64,000 bases of DNA from Candidatus Hydrogenedentota bacterium. GTDB taxonomy: Bacteria > Hydrogenedentota > Hydrogenedentia > Hydrogenedentales > SLHB01. The notes under the pieces are model-generated. The model worked only from the letters and a program-made list of their open reading frames with translations. It was not told where the DNA came from and did not search any database. The position numbers were made by a program, and so were the translations under genes. Positions 1-8,971 of the stretch are shown here, in pieces; position 1 is the first letter of the stretch, and each line of letters starts with the position of its first letter. The DNA is taken from assembly GCA_020849535.1 (NCBI GenBank), contig JADLGB010000216.1:1-64000 (forward strand). The letters run 5' to 3'.

Positions 1-55
1 GACTTAGGATCCAGTATCGCAAGATGTGCGGGTTCAAGTCCCGCCTCGCCCACCA
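1..55 (+). tRNA. tRNA-Leu (anticodon TAG), 5' part missing
   Basis: Only the 3' part lies in the window. The anticodon loop CTTAGGA (bases 3-9) gives anticodon TAG at 5-7. A long class II variable arm follows, then the T arm GCGGG-TTCAAGT-CCCGC, the acceptor strand CTCGCCC, discriminator A at 52 and an encoded CCA at 53-55. The long variable arm with discriminator A is typical of tRNA-Leu. The trigger factor gene starts 22 bases downstream. Confidence 0.88.
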
Positions 56-77
56 ACCATGAAGCGATAAAAGAGCA

Positions 78-1610
78 ATGGCAGAGAACGAATCCCCGGA
101 ATCCGGCGTAGTCGAAGAGAAACCCAAGAAAAAGGGCAAGCGCGCCGCCGCTGCTCAGGAACATGACCACGATCATGACCATGACCACGATCACGATCAT
201 GGCCACGACCACGATCATGACCACGATCATGATCACCACCACGACGAGGATGAAGATGAATTCACGTTCGTGGAAGAGCCCGTCTTCGACGTCGATTACA
301 AAGGCGAGTGCGCCTACGAAGTCAAGGTGACCATCCCGGCGGCCAACAAGAAAAAGCAAGCCGATGAGATGTACGAAGAACTCAAGCACGACGCTGAAGT
401 TCCTGGTTTCCGACGCGGCCGCGCGCCTCGCCAAATCCTGGAGCGCCGCTTCGCCAAGGTCGTTCGGTCTGAAGTGGACGGTAAACTCGTTGGCGCGTCG
501 TTCCGCAAGCTCATCAAGGATAAGGACCTCAAACCCATCGCCCTCCCCGATATCGACGGCCTGGATGACAAGGCTGAACGCAAGGAGGAAGATCCACTTG
601 TCTTCACCCTCAAGTTCGAAGTCGCGCCGCGCGTTGAACTCGGGAAGTATCGCGGCATCAAGGTGGAGCGTCCCGTCGTTACCGTCAAAGACACGGACAT
701 CGAAGAGGCGTTGGAAGAGTTTCGAGGTCGTTACTCGACATTTGAAACCCTTGCCGAAGGCGTCGCGGCCTCCGGCGACCAAGTCGTCATCGATTTCACG
801 GGTACTGTGGACGGAGAACAGTTCCCCGGCGGTTCCGCCAGCAGTTATCCCTACATCCTGGGGACCAAGCGGTTCTTCTCCGAGTTTGAAGACGTCTTGC
901 TCGGCTGCTCCGCGGGCGACGAACTCACGACCGAAGTGAAATTGCCGGAAGACAGCCCCAACTCCGACCTGCGCGGCAAGACCGCCCAGTTCGCCATTAC
1001 CGTCAAGGAAGTCAAACGCCGGAGCCTTCCAGAGTTGAATGCCGAATTCGCCAAGAAGGTTGGCGCCGACAGCATCGAGGCGCTTCGCGAACGCTTGGCC
1101 AAACAGCTCCAGGACGGTTCTCGCGAGACGAGCGAGCGCATCGCACGCGGTCGCGCACTCGACGCCGTTATTGAGAAGAGCACGTATGAGATTCCGAAGA
1201 GCCTGATCGCCAGCGTGGCGCAGAATTACGTGGAGGAAGAAGTCCGGCGCCTCGTTCGCATGCGTGTCCCTATCGAGCAGATCGAGCAGCGCATGGACGA
1301 GGTCAAGAAGCAAGCCGACGAATCCGCCATTGACGAGATTAAGCGCACAGTGACCCTTAACGAGATCGGCGAAGCGGAAGGTATAGAAGTCACGGACGAA
1401 GATTTCGAGTCCGAGGCCGCCCAAATCGCCATGCAAACGGGTGTGCAGACCGACCTGGTCAGCCGCTATATCTCCGAGGAGACGGACCGCCGCAGCATGT
1501 ACGAAAGCCGTATCTTCCGCGCCAAAGCGATGAACGCCGTCATGGAACACGCCAAGATTACCGATAAGGAAGTGCCCAGCGACGAAATCGAGGAAGCGCA
1601 AAGCAAATGA
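78..1610 (+). CDS. tig: Trigger factor with His/Asp-rich N-terminal insertion
   Basis: Ribosome-associated chaperone and peptidyl-prolyl isomerase that binds nascent chains at the tunnel exit. At 510 residues it is longer than the usual 430 or so. Residues 29-56 are an insertion of alternating His-Asp pairs (15 histidines) followed by an acidic run to residue 61. After it comes the normal N-terminal domain with the ribosome-docking signature GFRRGRAP near residue 110, an FKBP-type PPIase domain around 230-310 (starting GDQVVIDFTG), and the helical C-terminal chaperone region. The His codons alternate CAT/CAC and the Asp codons GAC/GAT, so the tract is not a pure nucleotide repeat. The gene overlaps clpP by 4 bases. 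The insertion probably binds divalent metals, by analogy with the His-rich tail of SlyD (inference). Confidence 0.96.
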   Translation: MAENESPESGVVEEKPKKKGKRAAAAQEHDHDHDHDHDHDHGHDHDHDHDHDHHHDEDEDEFTFVEEPVFDVDYKGECAYEVKVTIPAANKKKQADEMYEELKHDAEVPGFRRGRAPRQILERRFAKVVRSEVDGKLVGASFRKLIKDKDLKPIALPDIDGLDDKAERKEEDPLVFTLKFEVAPRVELGKYRGIKVERPVVTVKDTDIEEALEEFRGRYSTFETLAEGVAASGDQVVIDFTGTVDGEQFPGGSASSYPYILGTKRFFSEFEDVLLGCSAGDELTTEVKLPEDSPNSDLRGKTAQFAITVKEVKRRSLPELNAEFAKKVGADSIEALRERLAKQLQDGSRETSERIARGRALDAVIEKSTYEIPKSLIASVAQNYVEEEVRRLVRMRVPIEQIEQRMDEVKKQADESAIDEIKRTVTLNEIGEAEGIEVTDEDFESEAAQIAMQTGVQTDLVSRYISEETDRRSMYESRIFRAKAMNAVMEHAKITDKEVPSDEIEEAQSK

Positions 1611-2212
1611 GCAGCTTCATGCAGCATCCCCTGGACGTGCGTGCCGTCACCATCTACGAGCAGACCAGCCGGGGCGAACGCCCCTACGACATCTACTCCA
1701 AGTTGCTGGCGGATCGCATCATCTTTCTCGGAATGCCCATTGACGATTACGTGGCAAACTACATCATCGCCCAGATGCTCTTTCTCGAGGCCGAAGATCC
1801 GGACAAGGATGTATTCCTCTACATCAATTCGCCGGGTGGCAGCGTGACGGCGGGCCTCGCCATCTACGACACGATGCAGTACATTCGCCCGAACGTCTCC
1901 ACCATCTGTCTCGGCCAAGCCGCCAGCATGGGCGCGGTCCTCATGTGTGCCGGCTCGAAAGGCAAACGCTTCGCACTGCCGTATTCACGCTTCCTGCTCC
2001 ACCAGCCCATGGGGGGGATTCAGGGCCAGGCCTCCGATATCGATATCCAAGCCCGCGAAATCATGCGCATTGGCGAGATGATAGATGAGATTCTCGTCAA
2101 GCACACCGGCCAGCCCATTGAGAGCATCCGGCGCGACAGCGACCGGGACTTCTTCATGGGGGCCGAAGAGGCTAAGGCCTACGGCCTTATCGACGAAATC
2201 CTGCACCGGTAA
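1607..2212 (+). CDS. clpP: ATP-dependent Clp protease proteolytic subunit
   Basis: Serine protease subunit that forms the tetradecameric chamber fed by ClpX or ClpA in the cytoplasm. The 201 residues match the normal length. The catalytic Ser is in GQAASMGAVL, the catalytic His in RFLLHQPMGG, and the N-terminal processing region and head domain look complete. ATG overlaps the tig stop by 4 bases (ATGA), so it is translationally coupled. The order tig-clpP-clpX-lon is widely conserved, supporting orthology. Confidence 0.98.
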   Translation: MSSFMQHPLDVRAVTIYEQTSRGERPYDIYSKLLADRIIFLGMPIDDYVANYIIAQMLFLEAEDPDKDVFLYINSPGGSVTAGLAIYDTMQYIRPNVSTICLGQAASMGAVLMCAGSKGKRFALPYSRFLLHQPMGGIQGQASDIDIQAREIMRIGEMIDEILVKHTGQPIESIRRDSDRDFFMGAEEAKAYGLIDEILHR

Positions 2213-2366
2213 TCCGGGCACGCCGCTGTCACGCAACCCCTTGAATTGGACGGGGATTATGCTGGTAGCGGGACGTGTTGTGACCTGAGAGCTTGCACGG
2301 AATGCCGAAAAGCTGGCAGAATACAGAGAGAGGCAACGCTTGCCGACGGGCTCGGGAAGAAAACTG

Positions 2367-2395
2367 TTGACAAGAGCGCCTCAAACTGCTATAAA
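2367..2395 (+). promoter_or_regulatory. Sigma-70-type promoter of clpX
   Basis: TTGACA (2367-2372), 17-base spacer, TATAAA (2390-2395). It lies 36 bases upstream of the clpX start in the 218-base gap after clpP, so clpX (and possibly lon-engB) can be transcribed separately from tig-clpP. The rest of that gap shows no gene or clear terminator. Confidence 0.75.
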
Positions 2396-2430
2396 TCGGG
2401 TGAACGTGGCAGTTCATTAGGGAGGTTTAT

Positions 2431-3705
2431 ATGGCCCCACATCGCGCCCGAGGTGATGTTCATACCTGTTCCTTCTGTGGTAAACGCCATGACGAGGTCA
2501 GCAAACTCATTGCTGGGCCCGATGTAAACATCTGCGATGAGTGCGTGAGTCTGTGTGGCGAAATCGTCGCGGAAGACAGGGCGCGAAAAGGAGTTACGCG
2601 GAGTCTCCGCGTGCCGAAGCCAGCCGAAATCAAGGATTTTCTCGACCAATACGTCATCGGTCAGGAACGGGCAAAGCGCATCCTCTCGGTTGCCGTTCAC
2701 AACCACTACAAGCGTATCGCTTCCGGCGGCGAAATCGACGGCGTCGAAATCCAAAAATCCAATGTACTCTTGGTAGGTCCATCAGGCTGCGGAAAAACTC
2801 TGCTCGCCCAGACCTTGGCCCGCCTTCTGGACGTTCCCTTCGCGGTCGTGGATGCCACCACCCTGACGGAAGCCGGTTACGTGGGCGACGACGTCGAGAA
2901 CATTATCTTGAAGCTCTTGCAGGCGGCGGACTTTGACCAAGGCCGCGCCGAAATGGGCATCGTCTACGTGGATGAAATCGACAAGATCCACCGCAAGAGC
3001 GATAGCCCCTCCATCACGCGCGACGTGTCCGGCGAAGGAGTGCAACAGGCCCTCTTGAAACTCCTGGAAGGCACCGTAGCCAACGTGCCGCCCCAGGGCG
3101 GCCGCAAGCATCCGCAACAGGAATGCATCCAGGTCGACACGACGAACATCCTGTTTATCTGCGGCGGCGCGTTCAACGGCCTCGAACAGATCATCGAACG
3201 CCGTACGCGCAAGACGGTCATCGGGTTCAACGCCGAGATTCACAGCAAGAAAGAGCGACGCATCGGCGAAGTCCTCGCCTTGGTCGAGCCCGAAGACCTC
3301 ATCAAGTACGGCATGATTCCGGAATTCTCCGGTCGTCTGCCGGTGATTGCCACCCTGCATGAACTGACGAAACCGGACCTGATCCGCATCCTCACCGAAC
3401 CGCGGAACGCGATCATCAGGCAGTACCAGAAATTGTTCCAGTTGGAAAACGTGAAGCTCCACTTTCAGGACGAGACCATTGACACGATTGCCGACCTTGC
3501 TATCGAGAAGGAAACCGGCGCGCGAGGTCTTCGCAGTATTCTGGAAGAGTCCATGCTGGAGATTATGTACGATATTCCCTCGCGCAAGGATGTGCGAGAG
3601 TGTGTCATCACGCCGGGTGTGGTACGCGACCGCGAAGAGCCGCTGCTGGTGTACGAACACGAAGAAGATACGTTTGGAGAGCAAGGCCGCACGGCCATGG
3701 CCTGA
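2431..3705 (+). CDS. clpX: ATP-dependent Clp protease ATP-binding subunit ClpX
   Basis: AAA+ unfoldase that recognises substrates and feeds them to ClpP. The N-terminal zinc-binding domain has CSFC at residues 13-16 and a second CxxC (CDEC) about 20 residues later. Then come Walker A GPSGCGKT, Walker B VYVDEIDK, the tripeptide GYVGDDVENI pore/substrate loop and the sensor-2 region GARGLRSI. A good ribosome site (AGGGAGG) precedes the ATG. The 424 residues are the normal length. Confidence 0.98.
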   Translation: MAPHRARGDVHTCSFCGKRHDEVSKLIAGPDVNICDECVSLCGEIVAEDRARKGVTRSLRVPKPAEIKDFLDQYVIGQERAKRILSVAVHNHYKRIASGGEIDGVEIQKSNVLLVGPSGCGKTLLAQTLARLLDVPFAVVDATTLTEAGYVGDDVENIILKLLQAADFDQGRAEMGIVYVDEIDKIHRKSDSPSITRDVSGEGVQQALLKLLEGTVANVPPQGGRKHPQQECIQVDTTNILFICGGAFNGLEQIIERRTRKTVIGFNAEIHSKKERRIGEVLALVEPEDLIKYGMIPEFSGRLPVIATLHELTKPDLIRILTEPRNAIIRQYQKLFQLENVKLHFQDETIDTIADLAIEKETGARGLRSILEESMLEIMYDIPSRKDVRECVITPGVVRDREEPLLVYEHEEDTFGEQGRTAMA

Positions 3706-3785
3706 TAGGGCAGCTTCCACGTTCTGAAGCCGTTCTTACATAGGGCCCTCAAGTTTCTGGCGCAAGAGGGTGCATTGCTTTGATG

Positions 3786-3815
3786 CCGGAAGGGCGTGTC
3801 CCTTCCGGTATTTTT
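3786..3815 (+). terminator. Rho-independent terminator after clpX
   Basis: A perfect 9-bp stem CCGGAAGGG (3786-3794) and CCCTTCCGG (3800-3808) with loop CGTGT, followed by TATTTTT. It lies 81 bases after the clpX stop and separates clpX from lon. The remaining 160 bases up to lon hold only the lon ribosome site (GGAGGGG). Confidence 0.85.
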
Positions 3816-3979
3816 CCGTTGCGCCGGAAAGTCCGCAGATCTCGCCGTCTCCCGCGTGGCGGACGGTGAGGTATCCGGGATAGGACTGAATGTAGTGGAG
3901 ACTTGCGGGAGACGCGACGAACCCAGCCGGCGCGCTGGTCCAATCTGCCCGTATTGTCATTGACCCTGGAGGGGCAAGA

Positions 3980-6352
3980 ATGTCTGCCAAACCAAAGATC
4001 CCGGTCGAGTCCGACCGGTTACCGCTGCTGCCTCTCAAAGATGTAGTGGTTTTTCCAAGAATGGTAGTTCCCCTGCTCGTAGGACGCCAGCCCTCGTTAA
4101 TTGCCGTGGAAGAGAGCCTGGCCTCGGGACAACCCCTTTTCTTGTGCACTCAGCGGGATCCCTCCGTCGAAAGTCCCAAACCCGACGAACTCCACGAAGT
4201 GGGCGTGGCCGCCGGGATCCTGCAAACCCTGCGCATGCCGGACGGCACCATGAAGGTTGTCGTGGAAGGTCTGGGACGCGCCCGCCTCGTGCGCTTGCGA
4301 GAGCGCGGCGGCTTCGTCGAGGCGACTGTGACCCGTATCGACGAATCTCCGCTGGAGGGCACCAACGCCGAAGCCCTCATGCGGACCGCGCTCAACCAGT
4401 TCGAACAGTACGTCCGCCAGAGTGGCCGCGTGGCCCCGGAAGTCGTCTCGTCGTTGCGCGGTGTCAACGAGGCCAACACCTTGGCGGACCTCATCTGCGC
4501 CTACCTGCCCCTGCGCGTGGAAGAACGCCAGCAACTGCTGGAACGTGTCGTCGTCGAAGAACGCCTCGAGCTGCTTTCGTCCATCCTGATGCGCGAAGGG
4601 GAAATGCTCGATATGGAGCATAAGGTCCGCGAGCGCATCCGCGAGCAGATGGACCGCAGCCAGCGGGAGTATTACCTGCACGAACAACTCAAGGCCATTC
4701 AACAGGAGTTGGGCAACCGGGACAGTGGCGATGAACTCGCCGAGCTGCGCGAGTTGATAGATAAGGCCGAGATGCCCCAAGACGTGAAGGACAAGGCCCT
4801 GCGCGAACTCGGCCGTTTCGAGCGCATGCCCGCCATGAGCCCGGAAGGCGCCATCATCCGCACCTATCTCGAATGGCTTGCGGACATGCCCTGGACCAAA
4901 CGCTCCCGCGATTCGCTCGACCTGGTGCGGGCACGCACCGTTCTGGACGAGGACCACTACGGCTTGAGCAAGGTCAAGGAACGGATCCTCGAGTTTCTCG
5001 CGGTACGCAAGCTCAGCCGCAGCACCCGCGGCCCCGTGCTTTGCCTGGTGGGGCCCCCCGGCGTCGGCAAGACATCACTGGGCAAGTCCATCGCCCGCGC
5101 TATGGGCAGGCAGTTCGTGCGCATCTCGTTGGGCGGCGTCCGCGACGAGGCGGAAATCCGCGGGCATCGCCGCACCTACATCGGCGCCCTGCCCGGCCGC
5201 ATCATTCAGAGCATGAAGAAGGTGGGGGTGAAGAACCCCGTCTTCATGCTCGATGAAATCGACAAGATGAGCATGGACTTCCGCGGCGACCCATCGTCCG
5301 CGCTGCTGGAAGTGCTCGACCCCGAGCAGAACCGCACGTTCAGCGACCACTACCTCGAGGTCGATTTCGATCTGCACGAAGTCTTCTTCATCACCACGGC
5401 CAACAGCGAGTATGAGATACCCGGTCCCCTCCACGACCGCCTGGAAGTGGTGAGGCTGTCCGGCTACACCATGCATGAGAAGGAACGCATCGCGCGCCTG
5501 TTCCTCGTGCCGAAGCAAATGAAGGAGGCTGGCCTCACGGAGCGTTCGATTCGGTTTACCGAATCGGGCGTTCAAACCATCATTCAGCGATATACCCGAG
5601 AGGCGGGTGTCCGCGAACTGGAGCGCCAGATAGCCCAGATCTGCCGCAAGGTTGCCCACAGGGTCGTCTCAAAACCCCGCGCGCGCATGGCCACGATCAA
5701 CGACAAACGCGTGCAGGAACTGCTGGGGCCGCCCGAGTACAGCGACTTGCGGGCGGACGCCAAGCCTCAGCCAGGCGTGGCCGTCGGCCTTGCCTGGACA
5801 TGGGCGGGCGGCGACATTCTGCATATCGAAACAAGTACCATGCCCGGGAAAGGGGCGCTTACCTTGACCGGCCAACTGGGTGATGTCATGAAAGAATCCG
5901 CCCAGGCGGCCTACACGTATCTGCGGGCGCACGCCAAGGCGCTCAAGATTCCGCCCAGCTTTTACCGCAACCTCGACATGCACGTTCATGTGCCCGAAGG
6001 CGCGATCCCCAAGGATGGACCCTCCGCAGGCGTTGCGCTTGCCGTGTCCATCTCGTCGGCCCTGCGCAACAAGGCCCCGCGCCCCGCGATCGCCATGACG
6101 GGAGAAATCACCCTGCGCGGGCGCGTGTTGCTGGTCGGCGGAATCAAGGAGAAGGTCCTCGCCGCGCACCGTGCCGGCATCCGCACCGTAATCCTCCCCG
6201 CGGAGAATGAGAAAGACTTGCACGAGGTCCCCTCGGACGTCCGGTCCGACATCACCTTCGTGTTCGTCAACGAGGTGGAAGAAGTGATGCGCGCCGCATT
6301 CGACTCACCGGCGCGTGCCTCGCGCAAGCCCGCGCGGAAACCGCGCAAATGA
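3980..6352 (+). CDS. lon: ATP-dependent protease La (Lon)
   Basis: AAA+ serine protease degrading misfolded and regulatory proteins in the cytoplasm. The 790 residues are standard. The N-terminal LON domain starts LPLLPLKDVVVFPRMVVPL. The central AAA+ module carries Walker A GPPGVGKTSLGKS and Walker B VFMLDEIDK. The C-terminal protease domain has the catalytic Ser in PKDGPSAGVA and the partner Lys in the GGIKEKVLAA segment. ATG is preceded by GGAGGGG. The stop overlaps engB by 4 bases. Confidence 0.98.
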   Translation: MSAKPKIPVESDRLPLLPLKDVVVFPRMVVPLLVGRQPSLIAVEESLASGQPLFLCTQRDPSVESPKPDELHEVGVAAGILQTLRMPDGTMKVVVEGLGRARLVRLRERGGFVEATVTRIDESPLEGTNAEALMRTALNQFEQYVRQSGRVAPEVVSSLRGVNEANTLADLICAYLPLRVEERQQLLERVVVEERLELLSSILMREGEMLDMEHKVRERIREQMDRSQREYYLHEQLKAIQQELGNRDSGDELAELRELIDKAEMPQDVKDKALRELGRFERMPAMSPEGAIIRTYLEWLADMPWTKRSRDSLDLVRARTVLDEDHYGLSKVKERILEFLAVRKLSRSTRGPVLCLVGPPGVGKTSLGKSIARAMGRQFVRISLGGVRDEAEIRGHRRTYIGALPGRIIQSMKKVGVKNPVFMLDEIDKMSMDFRGDPSSALLEVLDPEQNRTFSDHYLEVDFDLHEVFFITTANSEYEIPGPLHDRLEVVRLSGYTMHEKERIARLFLVPKQMKEAGLTERSIRFTESGVQTIIQRYTREAGVRELERQIAQICRKVAHRVVSKPRARMATINDKRVQELLGPPEYSDLRADAKPQPGVAVGLAWTWAGGDILHIETSTMPGKGALTLTGQLGDVMKESAQAAYTYLRAHAKALKIPPSFYRNLDMHVHVPEGAIPKDGPSAGVALAVSISSALRNKAPRPAIAMTGEITLRGRVLLVGGIKEKVLAAHRAGIRTVILPAENEKDLHEVPSDVRSDITFVFVNEVEEVMRAAFDSPARASRKPARKPRK

Positions 6353-6933
6353 GAGTCGTTCAAGCCTCCTTCGTGAAAAGCGCGCTGCGTCCGGAACACT
6401 ATCCGCGGGACGGGCGGCCCGAGCTGGCCTTCGTGGGGCGCTCAAACGTGGGTAAGTCCACCATGCTGAATGTCCTTCTGAATCGCAAAGGACTCGCAAA
6501 GACCAGCAAGACACCCGGCAAAACGCAGACCGTTAACTTCTTCGATGTGAACGGCACGGTCTACTTCGTCGATCTGCCGGGCTACGGATACGCCCGAGTC
6601 TCGAAGACGCTTCAGGAGCAATGGGCGCGGATCCTCACCAGCTATCTCGTTGGGCGGGCCCCCCTGCGCTTGGTGGTACACTTGGTGGACGCGCGGCACA
6701 AGCCCGGGGCCAACGATCAAGAACTGCTGGATGTGATCGAACGCGCGGAAAAACCGACCATTATCGTAGCGACCAAGGTGGACAAGCTCAGCGCGGCCGA
6801 GCGCGCACATGTTGCAGATGAGCTGCGCGAGAATCTGGGTCTGTGCGACGACGCCCTCATCATCCCCTTCTCGTCTGTCACCAAGGTGGGTTTACGCGAA
6901 CTCTGGAATGTAATAGATGAACAGCTTCGTTGA
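6349..6933 (+). CDS. engB: Ribosome biogenesis GTP-binding protein EngB/YsxC
   Basis: TRAFAC-class GTPase required for 50S subunit maturation. G1 is GRSNVGKSTM (residues 25-34), G3 is DLPGYGYA and G4 is TKVDK. The 194 residues are full length. ATG overlaps the lon stop (ATGA), indicating translational coupling. The lon-engB pair is common in bacteria. Confidence 0.97.
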   Translation: MRVVQASFVKSALRPEHYPRDGRPELAFVGRSNVGKSTMLNVLLNRKGLAKTSKTPGKTQTVNFFDVNGTVYFVDLPGYGYARVSKTLQEQWARILTSYLVGRAPLRLVVHLVDARHKPGANDQELLDVIERAEKPTIIVATKVDKLSAAERAHVADELRENLGLCDDALIIPFSSVTKVGLRELWNVIDEQLR

Positions 6934-6979
6934 AGGTTTCGTCATTTTTCGCACTGTGTGAACGAGGACTGTTTTGAGT

Positions 6980-7007
6980 TTGATTCACAGCGGCTACAGG
7001 GTACAAT
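6980..7007 (+). promoter_or_regulatory. Likely sigma-70 promoter for the 7076 gene
   Basis: TTGATT (6980-6985), 16-base spacer, TACAAT (7002-7007), 68 bases before the start of the next gene. The -10 differs from consensus at one base. Confidence 0.5.
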
Positions 7008-7075
7008 AGGGGCAAGCACTGGGGAAGGTGGCTTGAAGCCGGACTGTCTCTGACCCAGTGTCTCTGGAGCCCTGA

Positions 7076-8185
7076 ATGGATTTCTTCAAGCGCATTTCGG
7101 ATTTGATGACTCCTCCTCCCGAAACAGAAGCGATGTCGGCGGCAAACCAGCAGGCCGCTCTCACTCTTGCGCAGCCTGATCCACCGTCCGCAACCCTGGG
7201 GCAGCTTGTGAAGACACTCGTGGCCGCGCCGGACTTGGAGCATCCATCCGCAGTCAAGGCGGTCGCGGAACTCAAGGCCATTGCCAACCAGTCCGGCCTG
7301 TACGTCGTCGCGTCAAAGATGCGCTACCAGCTGGACGCCATGCCGCGCGCCGACGTCAACGGCATTGTGAATTGGAAAGACCGGGCCTACGTACTGGCGG
7401 CAGACTTCATCTACCAGCACATTACCCGGGAAATCCGTGCCATCGAAGCGGAAGAGCGCCCCACCTCGCCCAATATTTTCCGCAGCTATTGCAACGAACT
7501 CGTGGCCTGTCTGCTCTATGGCAAGAACGTCAGACGCGCCATTGAGATGCCTGTTATGATCGTGGAAGACCTGGTGCATATGGCCTTCGATTCGGGCCGG
7601 AATCGTGACGGCCTTATCGAACTGGCAGATGTCCTCCTTGTGTCAACCGTCACGCAGAGTCTCGCCAAGTTCGAGACCGACCAGCGGGAGCGTGTCCGCC
7701 GCCGCCAGGAAGCTAAGCGCGGCGATATCCCATCAACGCCCCCCTCCGATCCGGTTTCCGTGCTGAGCGCGGACTGCGTCGCTTACGCACAACGGCTCCA
7801 GGGCTCCGTCGAGGCCCTTCGCAAGGGGTGCTCTGCATTGCCCGCGGTGCCGTTGCCTACGCCACAAGCGGAAGTATCAGAACGCGCGAAGTTCGCGCAG
7901 TACATTCAGCAGTTGGCCGGCCTGGCGGATCGCGCGGGATACACGACTTGCTCCGCGACCCTGCGCATTCGGCTCGGCGCGATCATTGAATCCTCCGATC
8001 CTCCCCGGACCGTCGCCCTGTACCGTCATGCGGCCAGCCAACTGGAGGCCTTGGGCAGCGCGGAACGCGCCCTTCTTTTCACGAAGCTCAGCGCCCGCCG
8101 CTTCCGGCTCGCGGCGGAGATCTACGCGCGCATCGGCGAGCCGCAGAAGGCCGCTACGCTGCAGATGGGGCTGGTGGGGCAGTGA
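7076..8185 (+). CDS. Uncharacterised alpha-helical protein
   Basis: 369 residues, not recognised. No signal peptide or membrane segment is visible, so it is probably cytoplasmic. It is rich in Ala, Arg and Leu and appears almost entirely helical. The region around residues 205-225 is highly charged and rich in Arg, Glu and Pro and looks like a linker. The C-terminal part (about 265-365) has repeated helix-pair spacing that resembles TPR-like repeats, ending ARRFRLAAEIYARIGEPQKA. ATG is preceded by GGAG at good spacing. The next gene follows after 33 bases on the same strand, suggesting a joint transcript. A scaffold or adaptor role would be a guess. Confidence 0.8.
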   Translation: MDFFKRISDLMTPPPETEAMSAANQQAALTLAQPDPPSATLGQLVKTLVAAPDLEHPSAVKAVAELKAIANQSGLYVVASKMRYQLDAMPRADVNGIVNWKDRAYVLAADFIYQHITREIRAIEAEERPTSPNIFRSYCNELVACLLYGKNVRRAIEMPVMIVEDLVHMAFDSGRNRDGLIELADVLLVSTVTQSLAKFETDQRERVRRRQEAKRGDIPSTPPSDPVSVLSADCVAYAQRLQGSVEALRKGCSALPAVPLPTPQAEVSERAKFAQYIQQLAGLADRAGYTTCSATLRIRLGAIIESSDPPRTVALYRHAASQLEALGSAERALLFTKLSARRFRLAAEIYARIGEPQKAATLQMGLVGQ

Positions 8186-8218
8186 CCGTCGGCGGGGCTT
8201 CCCGGTAGAATCAAGATC

Positions 8219-8917
8219 ATGCAAGCAGAAGACCGTCCCATTCATTTTTCATCTGAGTTGATTCACGCGCCCAGACCGCTGCAGGTGCCGGCGCTGCAAC
8301 GGCTCTACTTCGAGTTGTCCCAGACCCGCGCGGCCTACATGAACACAGACTTCTCGCCGCACGCACCGCCGCGATTCCATTCGCGCCGCGGCCGTCAAAG
8401 CCAGTCGTTGCTGGTGTTCCTGCCGGACCGGCTCCTCGTGGCCGAAGAATGGGTCGACCTCTCGTTCCACGATTATCTTGACCGTCTCGAGACCGTCGCG
8501 CACCGTGCGATTCCCTTGTTGGAACTGGGCGCCATCCGGGCTCAAGTCGGAACCGTGCGCACCACGTTCGCGCTCACACATTTCCAGGATGCCCGCGCAT
8601 TCCTTCTGGAACGCGTCTGCGCGCAGGCGGCTCGCCTTGCGCCCTTCCTGTCGCGGCCGGTCGCGGTCGGCGGTCTGCGCTTTGTGCTCCCCGCCACGCC
8701 TGAGCATCCCGGCAATCTGCATGTCACCATCGAGTCGTACCAACGAAGCCGGAACGAGATCTACGTCGAGGTAAAGGGCATCTTCCTCAATCAAGAGATC
8801 ACCGCCGATACGGCGTCCAAGCTGAGCGAAAACTTGAAACACGTGCGCGGCTTCATCGCTCAGTCCGTGCAGCCGTATCTGGCCCAGTTCGACCAGCCCG
8901 CCGGGGCCCGCGACTGA
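8219..8917 (+). CDS. Uncharacterised protein, possibly TIGR04255-like
   Basis: 232 residues. The overall plan (an N-terminal strand-rich part with an RRG..SQSLLVF segment, then helices and a final conserved-looking stretch IYVEVKGIFLNQEITADTAS) is compatible with sporadically distributed proteins of the TIGR04255 type, but I cannot verify this. No signal peptide, transmembrane segment or obvious catalytic motif is seen. It sits 33 bases downstream of another unknown gene and 54 bases upstream of a glycosyltransferase, so the three may be co-transcribed. Start ATG has no strong ribosome site. Confidence 0.7.
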   Translation: MQAEDRPIHFSSELIHAPRPLQVPALQRLYFELSQTRAAYMNTDFSPHAPPRFHSRRGRQSQSLLVFLPDRLLVAEEWVDLSFHDYLDRLETVAHRAIPLLELGAIRAQVGTVRTTFALTHFQDARAFLLERVCAQAARLAPFLSRPVAVGGLRFVLPATPEHPGNLHVTIESYQRSRNEIYVEVKGIFLNQEITADTASKLSENLKHVRGFIAQSVQPYLAQFDQPAGARD

Positions 8918-8971
8918 CCGTGCGCTCCACGCCGCCGCAGCGAGGTCCCCTCGCGAAATGCCGCGCCTGAG

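Noticed and set aside
162..261. The His/Asp tract as a DNA microsatellite
   Set aside because: Synonymous codons alternate irregularly, so there is no exact nucleotide period.
6934..6979. Terminator after engB
   Set aside because: A few T residues occur but there is no stable stem.
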